Notes: a model not told the origin generated them from the sequence alone. A DNA stretch of 64,000 nucleotides from Clostridiales bacterium (GCA_017961235.1 JAGCXQ010000031.1:23290-87289); one strand, 5' to 3'. Shown: positions 11,366 through 20,424, numbered from the stretch's first letter. Numbers and translations are program-made.

Positions 11366-12045
11366 AGTGTCGCCTCCGTATTCTTCTTTGATACAAAACG
11401 GAGTATCGGCGGAACGATAAACTGCAGGGAGAATCCGGCAAGCGCTACGATCACAGCCACAATAACTGTCTTAAGGATCTTCGACTCAAGCTGGTTTCCC
11501 ATTGTTTTCATCGGCTTATACTGAGCGGAAAGCTCAAGTAGCGCAGAAACTTTTCCATCCTTATCCTTAATAGGAACAAGATAGTGGTAAATATTCGTAT
11601 CGTTCATTTCATAAGGTGTTCCCTCGGAAGTCAGCCATTCGGATACCGGGATCGATTTCGCGATCAGAAGATCTGAATCATTTCCGGTAAGCATATTAAG
11701 AGAACCATTTGTATATTCATATAAACCAAAGACCTGCGTCGTGTAATCATCCTCATTAATATCCATCAGCATATAAGGCAGAACCGAGCTGTATTTCTGA
11801 GCCGCCTTTGCAGAATCAGTTTTGATTTCTTCACCGGAAACAACAAGTGCAGCATTACCGGCATCATTCTGAATGCGCTGGATGAGAGTTTTCTGATGTT
11901 CTTTCTCAAATCCGATACGCATATGATGGACAGCAAAGGATACCGAGACTACGACCAGCACAAGAGCAAAGAGGGAAAGAAAAACGATCTTAGCCACTTT
12001 TCCCGCTGCATTTGACGCAGTTGAATTCTTATCTGAAACAGGCAT
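11362..12045 (-). CDS. Membrane protein with extracellular sensor-like domain
   Basis: 227 residues from ATG at 12045 (MPVSDKNS), preceded by GAGGTGACAGG. A longer open frame upstream reads through two tRNA genes and is not coding. The protein has a membrane segment at about 17-40, an extracytoplasmic domain of about 145 residues and a second membrane segment at about 196-218. The domain resembles the one at the start of the next gene (periplasmic CACHE-like folds). There is no signalling output domain. The ATGA overlap with the sensor-MFS gene suggests that the two products act together. Confidence 0.65.
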   Translation of the reverse strand: MPVSDKNSTASNAAGKVAKIVFLSLFALVLVVVSVSFAVHHMRIGFEKEHQKTLIQRIQNDAGNAALVVSGEEIKTDSAKAAQKYSSVLPYMLMDINEDDYTTQVFGLYEYTNGSLNMLTGNDSDLLIAKSIPVSEWLTSEGTPYEMNDTNIYHYLVPIKDKDGKVSALLELSAQYKPMKTMGNQLESKILKTVIVAVIVALAGFSLQFIVPPILRFVSKKNTEATL

Positions 12046-12076
12046 CCTGTCACCTCGCGCATAAAAATACATATTA

Positions 12077-12104
12077 ATTATATCGCATTGTTTCGTAAAT
12101 GCAA
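12077..12104 (-). promoter_or_regulatory. Probable promoter of the sensor/MFS operon
   Basis: On the minus strand TTGCAT (12099-12104) and TATAAT (12077-12082) are 16 bases apart, 32 bases before the ATG at 12045. It lies just after the tRNA terminator. Confidence 0.6.
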
Positions 12105-12106
12105 AA

Positions 12107-12138
12107 TAAAAGGAGCTGTCAAAAAGACAACTCCTTAT
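12107..12138 (-). terminator. Rho-independent terminator after tRNA-Leu/tRNA-fMet
   Basis: On the minus strand AAGGAGTTGTC and GACAGCTCCTT pair around TTTTT and are followed by TTATTTT. It separates the tRNAs from the sensor/MFS operon. Confidence 0.8.
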
Positions 12139-12139
12139 T

Positions 12140-12216
12140 TGGTTGCGGAGGCGGGACTCGAACCTCGCGACCTTCGGGTTATGAGCCCGACAAGCTACCA
12201 ACTGCTCCACTCCGCG
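12140..12216 (-). tRNA. Initiator tRNA-fMet (CAT)
   Basis: 77 bases with CCA encoded. The anticodon stem TCGGG/CCCGA encloses loop CTCATAA, anticodon CAT. The three G-C pairs of the anticodon stem and the C1-A72 mismatch of the acceptor stem identify it as initiator rather than elongator tRNA. Confidence 0.96.
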
Positions 12217-12233
12217 ATATATAACCAGGTATG

Positions 12234-12320
12234 TGGTGCTCGTGACCGGACTTGAACCGGTACGGGTTTTACCCCGACGGATTTTAAGTCCGTTGCGTCT
12301 GCCTATTCCGCCACACGAGC
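12234..12320 (-). tRNA. tRNA-Leu (TAA)
   Basis: 87 bases with CCA encoded and the long variable arm of a class II tRNA. Acceptor stem GCTCGTG/CACGAGC; anticodon loop CTTAAAA gives anticodon TAA. It is 17 bases upstream of tRNA-fMet and shares its transcript. Confidence 0.97.
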
Positions 12321-12343
12321 AAGTCATTCCTTAGTGCCTATAA

Positions 12344-12372
12344 AGACTACCATTGATATTCTTATTTGTCAA
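12344..12372 (-). promoter_or_regulatory. Promoter of tRNA-Leu/tRNA-fMet
   Basis: On the minus strand TTGACA (12367-12372) is 17 bases from TAGTCT (12344-12349), which lies 23 bases before the tRNA-Leu 5' end. Confidence 0.7.
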
Positions 12373-12382
12373 ACCCTCTTTT

Positions 12383-13006
12383 TTAGCCTGTAAATATAAG
12401 ATCTTTTATCTTTTCAAACTTACTCTCTCCTATGCCCGGAACCTTCATAATGTCTTCCTTTGTTTCAAATCTTCCGTTCGTTTCACGATACGAGATTATT
12501 TTCTCAGCTGTCTTTGGTCCGATCCCCGGAAGCTGTGACAATTCAGAAACACCTGCATCATTTATATCAACTCTCTCCCCGTTCCCTCCCTTCACATCCT
12601 CATGAGCCGATATCTCTCCAATGGAAGGAACGGAGAGGTCTGCGTCATCTAAGTCTTCACCTATCCTCGGAATATATATACTTTGCGGACGATCGACCAG
12701 ATACACTCTATCTATATGTTCCGAATCAGCATCTTCCGTGAAGCCCCCGGCCTTTTCAATTAATTTATAAAGGTAAATATATTCTTCAATTTGGAACACT
12801 CCGGGATCTTTCACAGCGCCACCGATATAGACCGGATAGATCTTCTTCGTTTCTGTCTCTTCCGATATCTCAGAGACACCGGTTTCTTTACTCTCCTCCG
12901 ACTCGATGACCAGCTTCTTTTCACGAGGTTTCAGGCAAGTCCAGGCACATACGGCGATGCCCAGGATCACGAGTACCGATGATATATACATTCTCCTTTT
13001 ATCCAT
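12383..13006 (-). CDS. comEA: Competence protein ComEA (DNA receptor)
   Basis: 207 residues. One N-terminal membrane segment (about 7-23), a linker rich in Glu and Ser, an SLBB domain starting at YPVYIGGAVKDPGVF (about 57-110), and a C-terminal helix-hairpin-helix pair with INDAGVSELSQLPGIGPKTA and KVPGIGESKFEKIK. ComEA binds double-stranded DNA at the outer membrane face and passes it to ComEC. comEC and comEB are not nearby in the window, so the gene stands alone between tRNAs and a plus-strand gene. Confidence 0.9.
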   Translation of the reverse strand: MDKRRMYISSVLVILGIAVCAWTCLKPREKKLVIESEESKETGVSEISEETETKKIYPVYIGGAVKDPGVFQIEEYIYLYKLIEKAGGFTEDADSEHIDRVYLVDRPQSIYIPRIGEDLDDADLSVPSIGEISAHEDVKGGNGERVDINDAGVSELSQLPGIGPKTAEKIISYRETNGRFETKEDIMKVPGIGESKFEKIKDLIFTG

Positions 13007-13211
13007 ATTTGCACCTCTTGTCCGGACTTTTTCAAATAGTATAGGTTTTTAATTCAAATCTGCGCTCGACAAAACATCCTATCCTTTGCTTTTTTGACGG
13101 AAAACCGAAAGAAAATACCATCTTCTTTTGTGGTTTTTTCTTGCGGATTTTTACTATTTGAAATAAGATATAAAAGAGTTGTACTCGAATACAGTTTCGG
13201 AGGAATTATTA

Positions 13212-16064
13212 ATGCTTCGTGATCGAGATAATGACGGAAATGAAAGAGATCGTCTGATTCATGCTCCCGAGGAGGAATTTGACAACTCTGCTGAGCCGTC
13301 CGTATTTGGAACTTATTATCGTTCTAACGGAGAGACCAAAGAACCACAGGAACGTTTATATTCCAATATGGGAAACACTGAGAATACTGATTCTTCGGAT
13401 GATGAGGTTAAGCGGCCTCTCTTCCTCTCTTTTAAAGCAAATGATCCCGCTTCAAATGTATCTGAGGCTCTGCGTGAGCAGAATAATACATATACAGAAC
13501 CAATAGAAGATACTGCTCCGCTGGAAGATCCAACTCTTTCCGATGAACAGATCTTTGATCCTCTCTCATCGGGAGATCAGTACTTTGATGCTTTCCCGGA
13601 AGATGATCCGCTAGCATCGGACAACAGCCCGCTGAATTCTTCTCCGGCTGCTTCTGCTCCGAAGTCTTCCATCATGGAAACCATGTATGCCAAAGAGGAT
13701 TATCTGAGTAATATTCCGAAATATGAGGTCGATAATTCTCTCGAGGACGAAATCAACGCAAGTCTCGGTGATGCGAATTTCTCGCCTTTCCAGCCTTTCG
13801 CCGCTTTCCGTCCTGCTGAACCGAAAGAAGAACCCAAGCCGGAACCGGAAACAAAACCGGAGCCGGTAGCTGAGGCAAAGCCTGTCGTAACACCGACACC
13901 TGCAGTTACCCCGGCACCTGCAGTTACTCCGGCACCTGTTGCTGAAACAAAGCCCGCAGAAGCTCCTGCTCCTGTTGTCGAGACAAAGCCTGTTGAGACT
14001 CCGGCAGCTGTTACCGAGACTAAACCCGTTGAAACACAGGAAGCTGTCAAAGCAGCACCGATCGAGCCCAAAGAAGCGGAAGCAGTTCAGCAAAAGCCTG
14101 CTGAAAACACTGCCGCTGAACCGATCACTGCACCTTCGGAAAACGTACCTGTTCCAGCCGCTCCAGCCACTCCAATCGCTCCAGCCACTCCAGCCGCTCC
14201 ATCTTCCGTTGAAGCGCCCGCGGCAACTGAGCCAGTAGCAGAGACCAAGATCGAGAACGAAGTCAAAACTGAAACTCCTGTCGTTCCGGTAAATGCAGCG
14301 GAAGCAGTTTCTACTGAAACACCAAAAACTGAGACAGAAACTACAGAAGACAAAAAAACTGACGTCTCCACTTCTGAAGCTGCTGCAGATCAGAAGGAAG
14401 CATCAACAGAATCCACATCGGATAGAAAAGATATGGAAGAAGATATCGATGCTTTCGCTCCATCTGCTCTATTGGCTGCTTCCTCCCTGCTTGATGATTC
14501 TTCGGTATCTAAGGAAAGTGATAAGACCAGCACGTTCTCTTCTAAAGATATCTACGCCAATGAAGCTTCACCTGTCATCAGTGTAGCCTCCATGACTGAT
14601 AGTACAGATACAGCAGAAGAGAAAAAAGAAACTGCATCCGAAGATACTTCTTCAATATACGATACCGCTCCTATCGAAGAGCCATCTATCGACGATAATA
14701 CGGAAGACTATGCATCGATCTACCGCGAGGGCGAAAAGGTCGTAGAAGATACTCCTGTATATTCTGCACCTCAGGTCCATCCGAATGTTTCCATCGCTTC
14801 CACTAACCTGGTACCAATCGACCGAGTATATAATCAGCCGAAGCGACCTGCTAAGAATGAGCAGGAAAACGATAAGGAAGTTAAGCAGAATCATCTTCTC
14901 TTCGGAGATGAAGATGAGAATGCATACCATCAGAGAAAACTTTCCGAGATGGAAAAGAATAAAAAAGAAAAGGAAGCGGCCGCTGCCGCAGCTGCTATTG
15001 CCGCTGCAAATGCAACTGAGGTCACTGTTACCCCGACCTCTTCCAATCTGCGTCCGGGATCTTCTTACGGAAATAAGACGGAGGGCCGTCCGGCAGCAAA
15101 TAAAGAAGCTTCCCCTGCCGCCAAGAAAGAGCCCGAGAAAGCCGCTCCTGCTGCTTCCAACAGCCAGCGTCCGGGTGCTGCTATGACCAGACCGGGAGCG
15201 GTTCCGGGAATGAGCACCAGTGCACAGATCGCAAAGACACAGCATCATACATATACTGCAGCTGCACAGAGAGGTTCGATCACACCGGTTGAACAGCAGG
15301 GCCATGCCAACGAAAGAAAACGCAGTGTCCTGAAGCCGCTGATCTTCGTTTGCATCGGTCTTCTCTGCCTGGGTGCTCTTGTATTCTGCTGGTTCCACTT
15401 CGATCTTGGAAAATCGCTGAAATCCGGTGGCAAGAAGTCGGAAGCAACGACTTATTCCGAGAAGGAGACCGAAGCAAGTAAGCAGACTAAGGTAATCACC
15501 GTATCGGATGATTCTTCTGAAACGACTGAGGAGCCTACGACCACAACGACGGAAGAGCCGACAACGACAACCACGGAAGAGCCGACAACTACGACTACGG
15601 AAGAACCGACAACTACGACTACGGAAGAACCGACAACGACAACGACCGAGGCCACAACTACTGAAACTACTACAACTGAGGCTCCGACTATTCCGACAGT
15701 CGTTCCTTCTGAGTATCCGGTGACATCCTTCTCTTATAAGATCACCAATGCGAAGGTATCCGGAAATAACTGTTCATTTGATTTGAAACTGACCAACAAT
15801 GGTTCGAAGACTTCTTCTCTGAATGCTTCTATCAAATCGATCACGATCAAGTTCAATACTTCTGTTACTATCACTGACGTAACTTGCACAAACTTTACTG
15901 TTGTGCCGAAAGAAGGCAAAAAGAATACCTTTGTCCTGTATCCGAACAGTGATGAAGCAATCGATAAGAAAGGATCCGTCATCGCTTCTATCGAAGGCGC
16001 CGGTACATCTCACATCTCGACATTCACGATCAACGGTGTGTATATCGAATACAACAAGAAATAA
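13212..16064 (+). CDS. Large low-complexity single-pass membrane protein with extracellular Thr-rich linker
   Basis: About 950 residues from ATG at 13212, chosen because GGAGG lies eight bases upstream; an ATG at 13179 lacks such a site. Residues 1-705 are acidic and low in complexity, including a Pro/Ala/Val-rich part (about 195-350) and an Ala run near 590. One membrane segment follows at about 706-728 with basic residues on both sides. Outside it are five EPTTTTTE repeats and a C-terminal domain of about 115 residues with beta-sandwich character (SYKITNAKVSGNNCSFDLKL). The long N-terminal part would be cytoplasmic if the linker is outside. The function is not recognised; a surface or division-related scaffold is possible. 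Confidence 0.75.
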   Translation: MLRDRDNDGNERDRLIHAPEEEFDNSAEPSVFGTYYRSNGETKEPQERLYSNMGNTENTDSSDDEVKRPLFLSFKANDPASNVSEALREQNNTYTEPIEDTAPLEDPTLSDEQIFDPLSSGDQYFDAFPEDDPLASDNSPLNSSPAASAPKSSIMETMYAKEDYLSNIPKYEVDNSLEDEINASLGDANFSPFQPFAAFRPAEPKEEPKPEPETKPEPVAEAKPVVTPTPAVTPAPAVTPAPVAETKPAEAPAPVVETKPVETPAAVTETKPVETQEAVKAAPIEPKEAEAVQQKPAENTAAEPITAPSENVPVPAAPATPIAPATPAAPSSVEAPAATEPVAETKIENEVKTETPVVPVNAAEAVSTETPKTETETTEDKKTDVSTSEAAADQKEASTESTSDRKDMEEDIDAFAPSALLAASSLLDDSSVSKESDKTSTFSSKDIYANEASPVISVASMTDSTDTAEEKKETASEDTSSIYDTAPIEEPSIDDNTEDYASIYREGEKVVEDTPVYSAPQVHPNVSIASTNLVPIDRVYNQPKRPAKNEQENDKEVKQNHLLFGDEDENAYHQRKLSEMEKNKKEKEAAAAAAAIAAANATEVTVTPTSSNLRPGSSYGNKTEGRPAANKEASPAAKKEPEKAAPAASNSQRPGAAMTRPGAVPGMSTSAQIAKTQHHTYTAAAQRGSITPVEQQGHANERKRSVLKPLIFVCIGLLCLGALVFCWFHFDLGKSLKSGGKKSEATTYSEKETEASKQTKVITVSDDSSETTEEPTTTTTEEPTTTTTEEPTTTTTEEPTTTTTEEPTTTTTEATTTETTTTEAPTIPTVVPSEYPVTSFSYKITNAKVSGNNCSFDLKLTNNGSKTSSLNASIKSITIKFNTSVTITDVTCTNFTVVPKEGKKNTFVLYPNSDEAIDKKGSVIASIEGAGTSHISTFTINGVYIEYNKK
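15531..15650 (+). repeat. Five tandem 24-bp units coding EPTTTTTE
   Basis: Units begin at 15531, 15555, 15579, 15603 and 15627. They differ mainly at silent positions while keeping EPTTTTTE, so the protein sequence, not the DNA, seems conserved. The linker lies outside the membrane and is a likely glycosylation target. Confidence 0.9.
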
Positions 16065-16083
16065 TCGATATATCGGAATAGCA

Positions 16084-16117
16084 AAAAGCGCTGTCTCAGA
16101 AGACAGCGCTTTTTTAT
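16084..16117. terminator. Bidirectional Rho-independent terminator
   Basis: AGCGCTGTCT (16087-16096), loop CAGA, AGACAGCGCT (16101-16110), flanked by A5 and T6. It ends the plus-strand low-complexity gene and the minus-strand prfB transcript, which converge here. Confidence 0.92.
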
Positions 16118-16138
16118 TTCATCGAATATCTATTAATC

Positions 16139-17248
16139 TTACTTTTCAATCGTCATCCCGGAAAGGAACGCGTTGATAAAACCATCCAGGTTGCCGTTCA
16201 TGACAGCATCTACATTTACTTCTTCATACCCTGTACGGTGATCTTTTACGAGCGTGTACGGGCAGAATACGTAAGATCGGATCTGGCTGCCCCAAGCGAT
16301 GTCCATCTGAACACCCTTAAGGTCTTCGATCTTCTCCATATGTGCCGCCATCGCCAGAGCATAGAGTTTTGCTTTGAGCATATTCATCGCAGTCTCTTTA
16401 TTCTGCATCTGGGAACGCTCTGCCTGACAAGCAACAACGCATCCTGTCGGAATATGCGTCAGTCGTACAGCAGAGTCGGTACGGTTAACGTGCTGACCAC
16501 CTTTACCTGTTGCACGGTAAGTATCTACACGGACATCTGCCATATCGATCTTGATATCGATCGTATCATCGAGTTCCGGCATAACTTCGCAGGATGCAAA
16601 GGATGTATGTCTTCTTGCAGAAGAGTCAAAAGGAGAAATACGTACCAGACGATGAACTCCGATCTCAGATCGTAGGAAACCATATGCGTTTTCACCGGTG
16701 ATCATCATGGAAACACTCTTGATACCGGCTTCATCGCCATCCAGATACTCGAGTTCTTTGATCTCAAATTCATGATCCTGCGCCCAGTGCGTGTACATTC
16801 TGTAAAGCATGCTTACCCAGTCCTGAGCTTCTGTTCCACCGGCACCGGCATGCAGTGTCAGGATCGCATTATTCTTATCATATTCACCGGTAAGAAGTGT
16901 CTCGAGACGCATCTTTTCAAAAGATGTCTTAAACTTCTCGACACCTTCGGTCGCTTCCGCAAGAACATCGGTATCCTCTGCCTCATTTCCGAGTTCACAG
17001 AGAACAAGCAGATCTTCACGGGAAGATGCAAGATCCTCGAAAGACTTGATGCGCTTCTGCAGTCTCTTCATCTTCGTCTGCTCTTTCTGCGCACGTTCTA
17101 CATCATTCCAGTAATCCGGCTCCTGTGATCTGGCTTCCAGCTCAGATACCTGATCGCTTACCTGCTTGATGTGCAGAGCATCACGGAGAAGATCGATCTT
17201 CTCTTCATATCCTTCCAGTTCCAGACGTAAATTGTCGAATTCAAGCAT
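16139..17248 (-). CDS. prfB: Peptide chain release factor 2
   Basis: 369 residues. The catalytic GGQ is at 250-252, in KGGQHVNRTDSAVR, and the stop-codon recognition motif SPF is at 205-207, so it reads UGA and UAA. The usual in-frame UGA and +1 frameshift site near codon 25 is absent: the frame runs straight through LLRDALHIKQV. Its ATG shares one base with the TAA of the upstream aminotransferase gene (TAATG), so the two are translationally linked. Confidence 0.97.
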   Translation of the reverse strand: MLEFDNLRLELEGYEEKIDLLRDALHIKQVSDQVSELEARSQEPDYWNDVERAQKEQTKMKRLQKRIKSFEDLASSREDLLVLCELGNEAEDTDVLAEATEGVEKFKTSFEKMRLETLLTGEYDKNNAILTLHAGAGGTEAQDWVSMLYRMYTHWAQDHEFEIKELEYLDGDEAGIKSVSMMITGENAYGFLRSEIGVHRLVRISPFDSSARRHTSFASCEVMPELDDTIDIKIDMADVRVDTYRATGKGGQHVNRTDSAVRLTHIPTGCVVACQAERSQMQNKETAMNMLKAKLYALAMAAHMEKIEDLKGVQMDIAWGSQIRSYVFCPYTLVKDHRTGYEEVNVDAVMNGNLDGFINAFLSGMTIEK

Positions 17249-18444
17249 TACTCTTTACTCCCATCTTTTAACTCAGATACAAACTCTTTCAGTCTTCTCA
17301 TCGCTTCCTGAATATTCTCCAGAGAAGCCGCATAACTGATTCTTACATGTCCTTCGCCGCATTTTCCAAAAGCACTTCCCGGTACGATCGCTACCTTTTT
17401 CTCCATGAGGAATTTCTCACAGAACTCTTCACAGGTAAGACCCAGGCCTTCGATGCTCGGGAAAGCATAAAATGCACCGGTCGGTTCAAAGCAGGTCAGG
17501 CCCGCTTCCCTTAAGCCATTGATAATGACTCTTCTTCTTCTGTTATACTCTGCACGCATCTCTTCGACTTCCTTATCGCCGTTTCTACATGCTTCAATAA
17601 CTGCATACTGCGCAGTCGTCGGAGAGCACATGATACAGTACTGGTGCACTTTATTCATCGCAGCGACCAGAGGAGCCGGGCCGGCCATATAGCCGACACG
17701 CCATCCTGTCATCGCAAAAGATTTGGAAAAACCGTTGACGACGATCGTTCTGTCATACAGTTCCGGGAAGTTGGCGATCGATGCCGGCTTCTCACCTGTA
17801 TAGCTTAATTCGGAGTAAAGTTCATCCGAAACGACAAAGACATCCGGATGACGAACAAGTACATCTTTGATCTTAGAAAGATCATCGTATGACATCGTCG
17901 CACCGGTCGGATTCCCAGGATAACCGAGGATAATATACTTCGTCTTATCTGTGATCGCTGCTTCCAGGGCTTCCGGAGTCAGCTTATACTGATCTTCCTC
18001 TTTTGTCTCGATCACGACGGGAACACCGTGTGCCAGAGTAACTGTCGCTTTATAAGCTACGAAGCAAGGTTCCAGGATAATGACCTCATCACCCGGATCG
18101 ATCAGGGCTCTGGCGATCAGATCAAGTGCTTCACTTCCGCCAACTGTTACCAGGATCTGTGTCTTCGGATCATATTTCAGTTCGAATCTTCTCTCCAGAT
18201 ATTCGGAGATCGCCTTACGGACTTCTATATATCCCTGATTCGGCGAGTAGTGCGTATATCCGTCTTCCAGCGAGAAAATACCCGCTTCACGGATATTCCA
18301 GGGAGTAACAAAGTCCGGTTCACCGATGGAAAGGGAGATCACCTCACCTTTCATCTCATTCGCCAGATCAAAGAACCGGCGGATCGCAGACGGCGCTATA
18401 TTGTTGACTACTGTCGATATTTTGCTTTGATAATCGATTTCCAT
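17248..18444 (-). CDS. PLP-dependent class I/II aminotransferase
   Basis: 398 residues. The Schiff-base lysine is K241 in NGFSKSFAMTGWR. Other family marks are YSPNQGYIEVRKAI near 68, GYPGNPTGA near 174 and the C-terminal arginine region HVRISYAAS. It is the PatA/aspartate aminotransferase-like group; the exact amino acid substrate cannot be read. An Lrp-type regulator gene lies 26 bases upstream in the same direction and may control it. Confidence 0.9.
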   Translation of the reverse strand: MEIDYQSKISTVVNNIAPSAIRRFFDLANEMKGEVISLSIGEPDFVTPWNIREAGIFSLEDGYTHYSPNQGYIEVRKAISEYLERRFELKYDPKTQILVTVGGSEALDLIARALIDPGDEVIILEPCFVAYKATVTLAHGVPVVIETKEEDQYKLTPEALEAAITDKTKYIILGYPGNPTGATMSYDDLSKIKDVLVRHPDVFVVSDELYSELSYTGEKPASIANFPELYDRTIVVNGFSKSFAMTGWRVGYMAGPAPLVAAMNKVHQYCIMCSPTTAQYAVIEACRNGDKEVEEMRAEYNRRRRVIINGLREAGLTCFEPTGAFYAFPSIEGLGLTCEEFCEKFLMEKKVAIVPGSAFGKCGEGHVRISYAASLENIQEAMRRLKEFVSELKDGSKE

Positions 18445-18470
18445 GGATCCTCTTTCCTCTCAGCAATATC

Positions 18471-18959
18471 TCACAGCACGATCGCTTCACGGTCGTCCGT
18501 CTGTTTCTGTGTAAACAGTGTACCGTTGCTCTTATACTTTTTCAGGATGAAATGCGTCGATGTGGACAGCACACCTTCCAGAGGCGCGATCTTCTCGGAT
18601 ACGAAGTTTGCGACTTCACGGAGTGTGGAATCTTCAATGATCAGCATCAGATCGAAACCGCCGGACATCAGATAACAGGAAGAAACCTGCGGATAGCGGT
18701 AGAACTGGCTGGCGATCTTGTCGAAGCCCTGGTTTCTCTGCGGAGTGATGCGTACCTCGATCAGCGCGGTAACTTCTTCTCTCTCCGTCTTTTCCCAGTT
18801 GATCATGGTGTTATAGCCAAGGATCACGTTCTCTTTCTTACAGGCTTCCAGTTCAGATACGATCTCTTCTGCAGATGCATTGAGCATCACGGCCAGATCT
18901 TCCACTTTGATCCTTGCATTATGTTCTACCAGTTTTAATAATTCAATACGGTTAACCAT
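18471..18959 (-). CDS. Lrp/AsnC family transcriptional regulator
   Basis: 162 residues. An N-terminal winged helix (about 1-55, including NARIKVEDLAVMLNASAEEI) is followed by a RAM/ACT ligand domain (about 65-145) with SCYLMSGGFDLMLIIE. Lrp proteins form octamers that respond to amino acids. The gene precedes the aminotransferase by 26 bases, so it probably senses a related amino acid. The C-terminal 15 residues extend a little beyond the common family end. Confidence 0.92.
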   Translation of the reverse strand: MVNRIELLKLVEHNARIKVEDLAVMLNASAEEIVSELEACKKENVILGYNTMINWEKTEREEVTALIEVRITPQRNQGFDKIASQFYRYPQVSSCYLMSGGFDLMLIIEDSTLREVANFVSEKIAPLEGVLSTSTHFILKKYKSNGTLFTQKQTDDREAIVL

Positions 18960-19051
18960 CTTCGCTTCCTCCGAGCAAAATCACTTCTGCTATTCTACCA
19001 CAACGATTTATATAATGCGTATAAACTAAACTACAAGTATTAGAAAATACA

Positions 19052-19088
19052 GAAGATGGGCCACCTTAAGTAAAGATGGCCCATCTTT
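19052..19088 (-). terminator. Probable terminator of the malic enzyme gene
   Basis: AGATGGGCCA (19054-19063) and TGGCCCATCT (19077-19086) form a ten-pair stem with a 13-base loop. The minus-strand tail (TCTGTATTTTC) is only moderately T-rich. Confidence 0.6.
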
Positions 19089-19106
19089 GGATCTTTATTT
19101 ACGTAT

Positions 19107-20279
19107 TCAGATACGAGCTACGCCGCTCTTTCTTGCAGCCTCGGCAACAGCCTCAGCAACAGCCTTGCCAACACGCGGATCGAAAGCATCCGGGAGGATG
19201 TACTCAGGATTGAGTTCTTCATCAGAAACAACACCTGCGATAGCGTTTGCAGCAGCGATCTTCATCTCATCGTTGATATCAGAAGCACGTACATCAAGAG
19301 CACCACGGAAGATACCCGGGAAAGCAAGTACGTTGTTTACCTGGTTCGGGAAGTCGGAACGGCCTGTAGCCATAACAGCAACACCGGCCTTCTTTGCCTC
19401 ATCCGGCAGGATCTCAGGTGTCGGGTTTGCACAAGCAAATACGATCGGATCCTTTGCCATGGTAGCTACCATCTCAGCAGTCAGTACGCCCGGAGCAGAA
19501 ACACCGATGAATACGTCTGCACCAACGATAACGTCCTTGAGGGAACCCTTCTTCATCTTCTGGTTTGTGATAGCAGCGATCTCTTCCTTCGCGGAGTTGA
19601 GCTTCTCACGTCCCTGATAAATAGCACCTGTTCTGTCGCAGAGAACAACGTCCTTCAGGCCACGGGAGATCAGGAGCTTGGTGATAGCTGTAGCAGCAGC
19701 ACCTGCGCCGTTTACAACAACAGAGATCTCTTCGATCTTCTTACCTACGATCTTAAGAGCGTTGGTAAGACCAGCCAGTGTGATAACAGCTGTACCGTGC
19801 TGGTCATCGTGGAAGATCGGGATATCGCATCTTTCCTTCAGCTTCTTCTCGATCTCGAAGCATCTCGGAGCGGAGATATCCTCGAGGTTAACGCCGCCAA
19901 AAGAACCAGCCAGAAGAGCTACTGTGTTAACGATCTCGTCAACATCCTTGGAACGGATGCACAGCGGGAAAGCATCAACATCGCCGAAAGCCTTAAACAG
20001 TGCGCACTTACCTTCCATAACCGGCATACCGGCTTCCGGTCCGATATCACCCAGACCGAGAACTGCTGTACCATCGGTAACAACAGCTACGAGGTTGTGA
20101 CGGCGTGTATATTTATAGGAGAGATCGACATTCTCGGAGATCTCGAGGCACGGTTCAGCAACACCAGGTGTATATGCAACAGACAGATCGTGCTTGGAAG
20201 CAACAGGAGCACGTGTGATGACTTCGATTTTACCTTTCCACTCAGCATGCTTCTGAATGGCTTCTTGTTTAATATCCAT
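19107..20279 (-). CDS. NAD(P)-dependent malic enzyme
   Basis: 390 residues, the short bacterial form. The catalytic tyrosine is Y36 in VAYTPGVAEPC and the lysine is K91 in MEGKCALFK. The metal site includes D158 and D159 in FHDDQHGTA. The NAD fold follows with VVNGAGAAATA. It converts malate to pyruvate and CO2 in the cytoplasm. It stands as a single-gene unit with its own promoter and terminator. The cofactor, NAD or NADP, is not certain. Confidence 0.95.
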   Translation of the reverse strand: MDIKQEAIQKHAEWKGKIEVITRAPVASKHDLSVAYTPGVAEPCLEISENVDLSYKYTRRHNLVAVVTDGTAVLGLGDIGPEAGMPVMEGKCALFKAFGDVDAFPLCIRSKDVDEIVNTVALLAGSFGGVNLEDISAPRCFEIEKKLKERCDIPIFHDDQHGTAVITLAGLTNALKIVGKKIEEISVVVNGAGAAATAITKLLISRGLKDVVLCDRTGAIYQGREKLNSAKEEIAAITNQKMKKGSLKDVIVGADVFIGVSAPGVLTAEMVATMAKDPIVFACANPTPEILPDEAKKAGVAVMATGRSDFPNQVNNVLAFPGIFRGALDVRASDINDEMKIAAANAIAGVVSDEELNPEYILPDAFDPRVGKAVAEAVAEAARKSGVARI

Positions 20280-20309
20280 AATTCAATCCTCCACAAGTGA
20301 TTTTTCTAG

Positions 20310-20339
20310 AACATAACAATAATAGGGAATCCTTGTCAA
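20310..20339 (-). promoter_or_regulatory. Probable malic enzyme promoter
   Basis: On the minus strand TTGACA (20334-20339) is 18 bases from TATGTT (20310-20315), about 30 bases before the gene start at 20279. Confidence 0.55.
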
Positions 20340-20424
20340 AATTGCAATTATTTATTTCAACAAAGATACCTATTAAATAGAAAAGATTAGCGGCATTTTG
20401 TCATATGATGCCGGCAAATGAAAA

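Noticed and set aside
11362..12327. A 321-codon open frame extending upstream of 12045
   Set aside because: The first 94 codons read through tRNA-fMet and tRNA-Leu and their terminator; the real start at 12045 has a ribosome site.
13800..14230. Ala/Pro-rich repeats as a possible CRISPR or mobile repeat
   Set aside because: They are irregular coding repeats (AP and KP units) in one long frame, without constant spacers or repeats.
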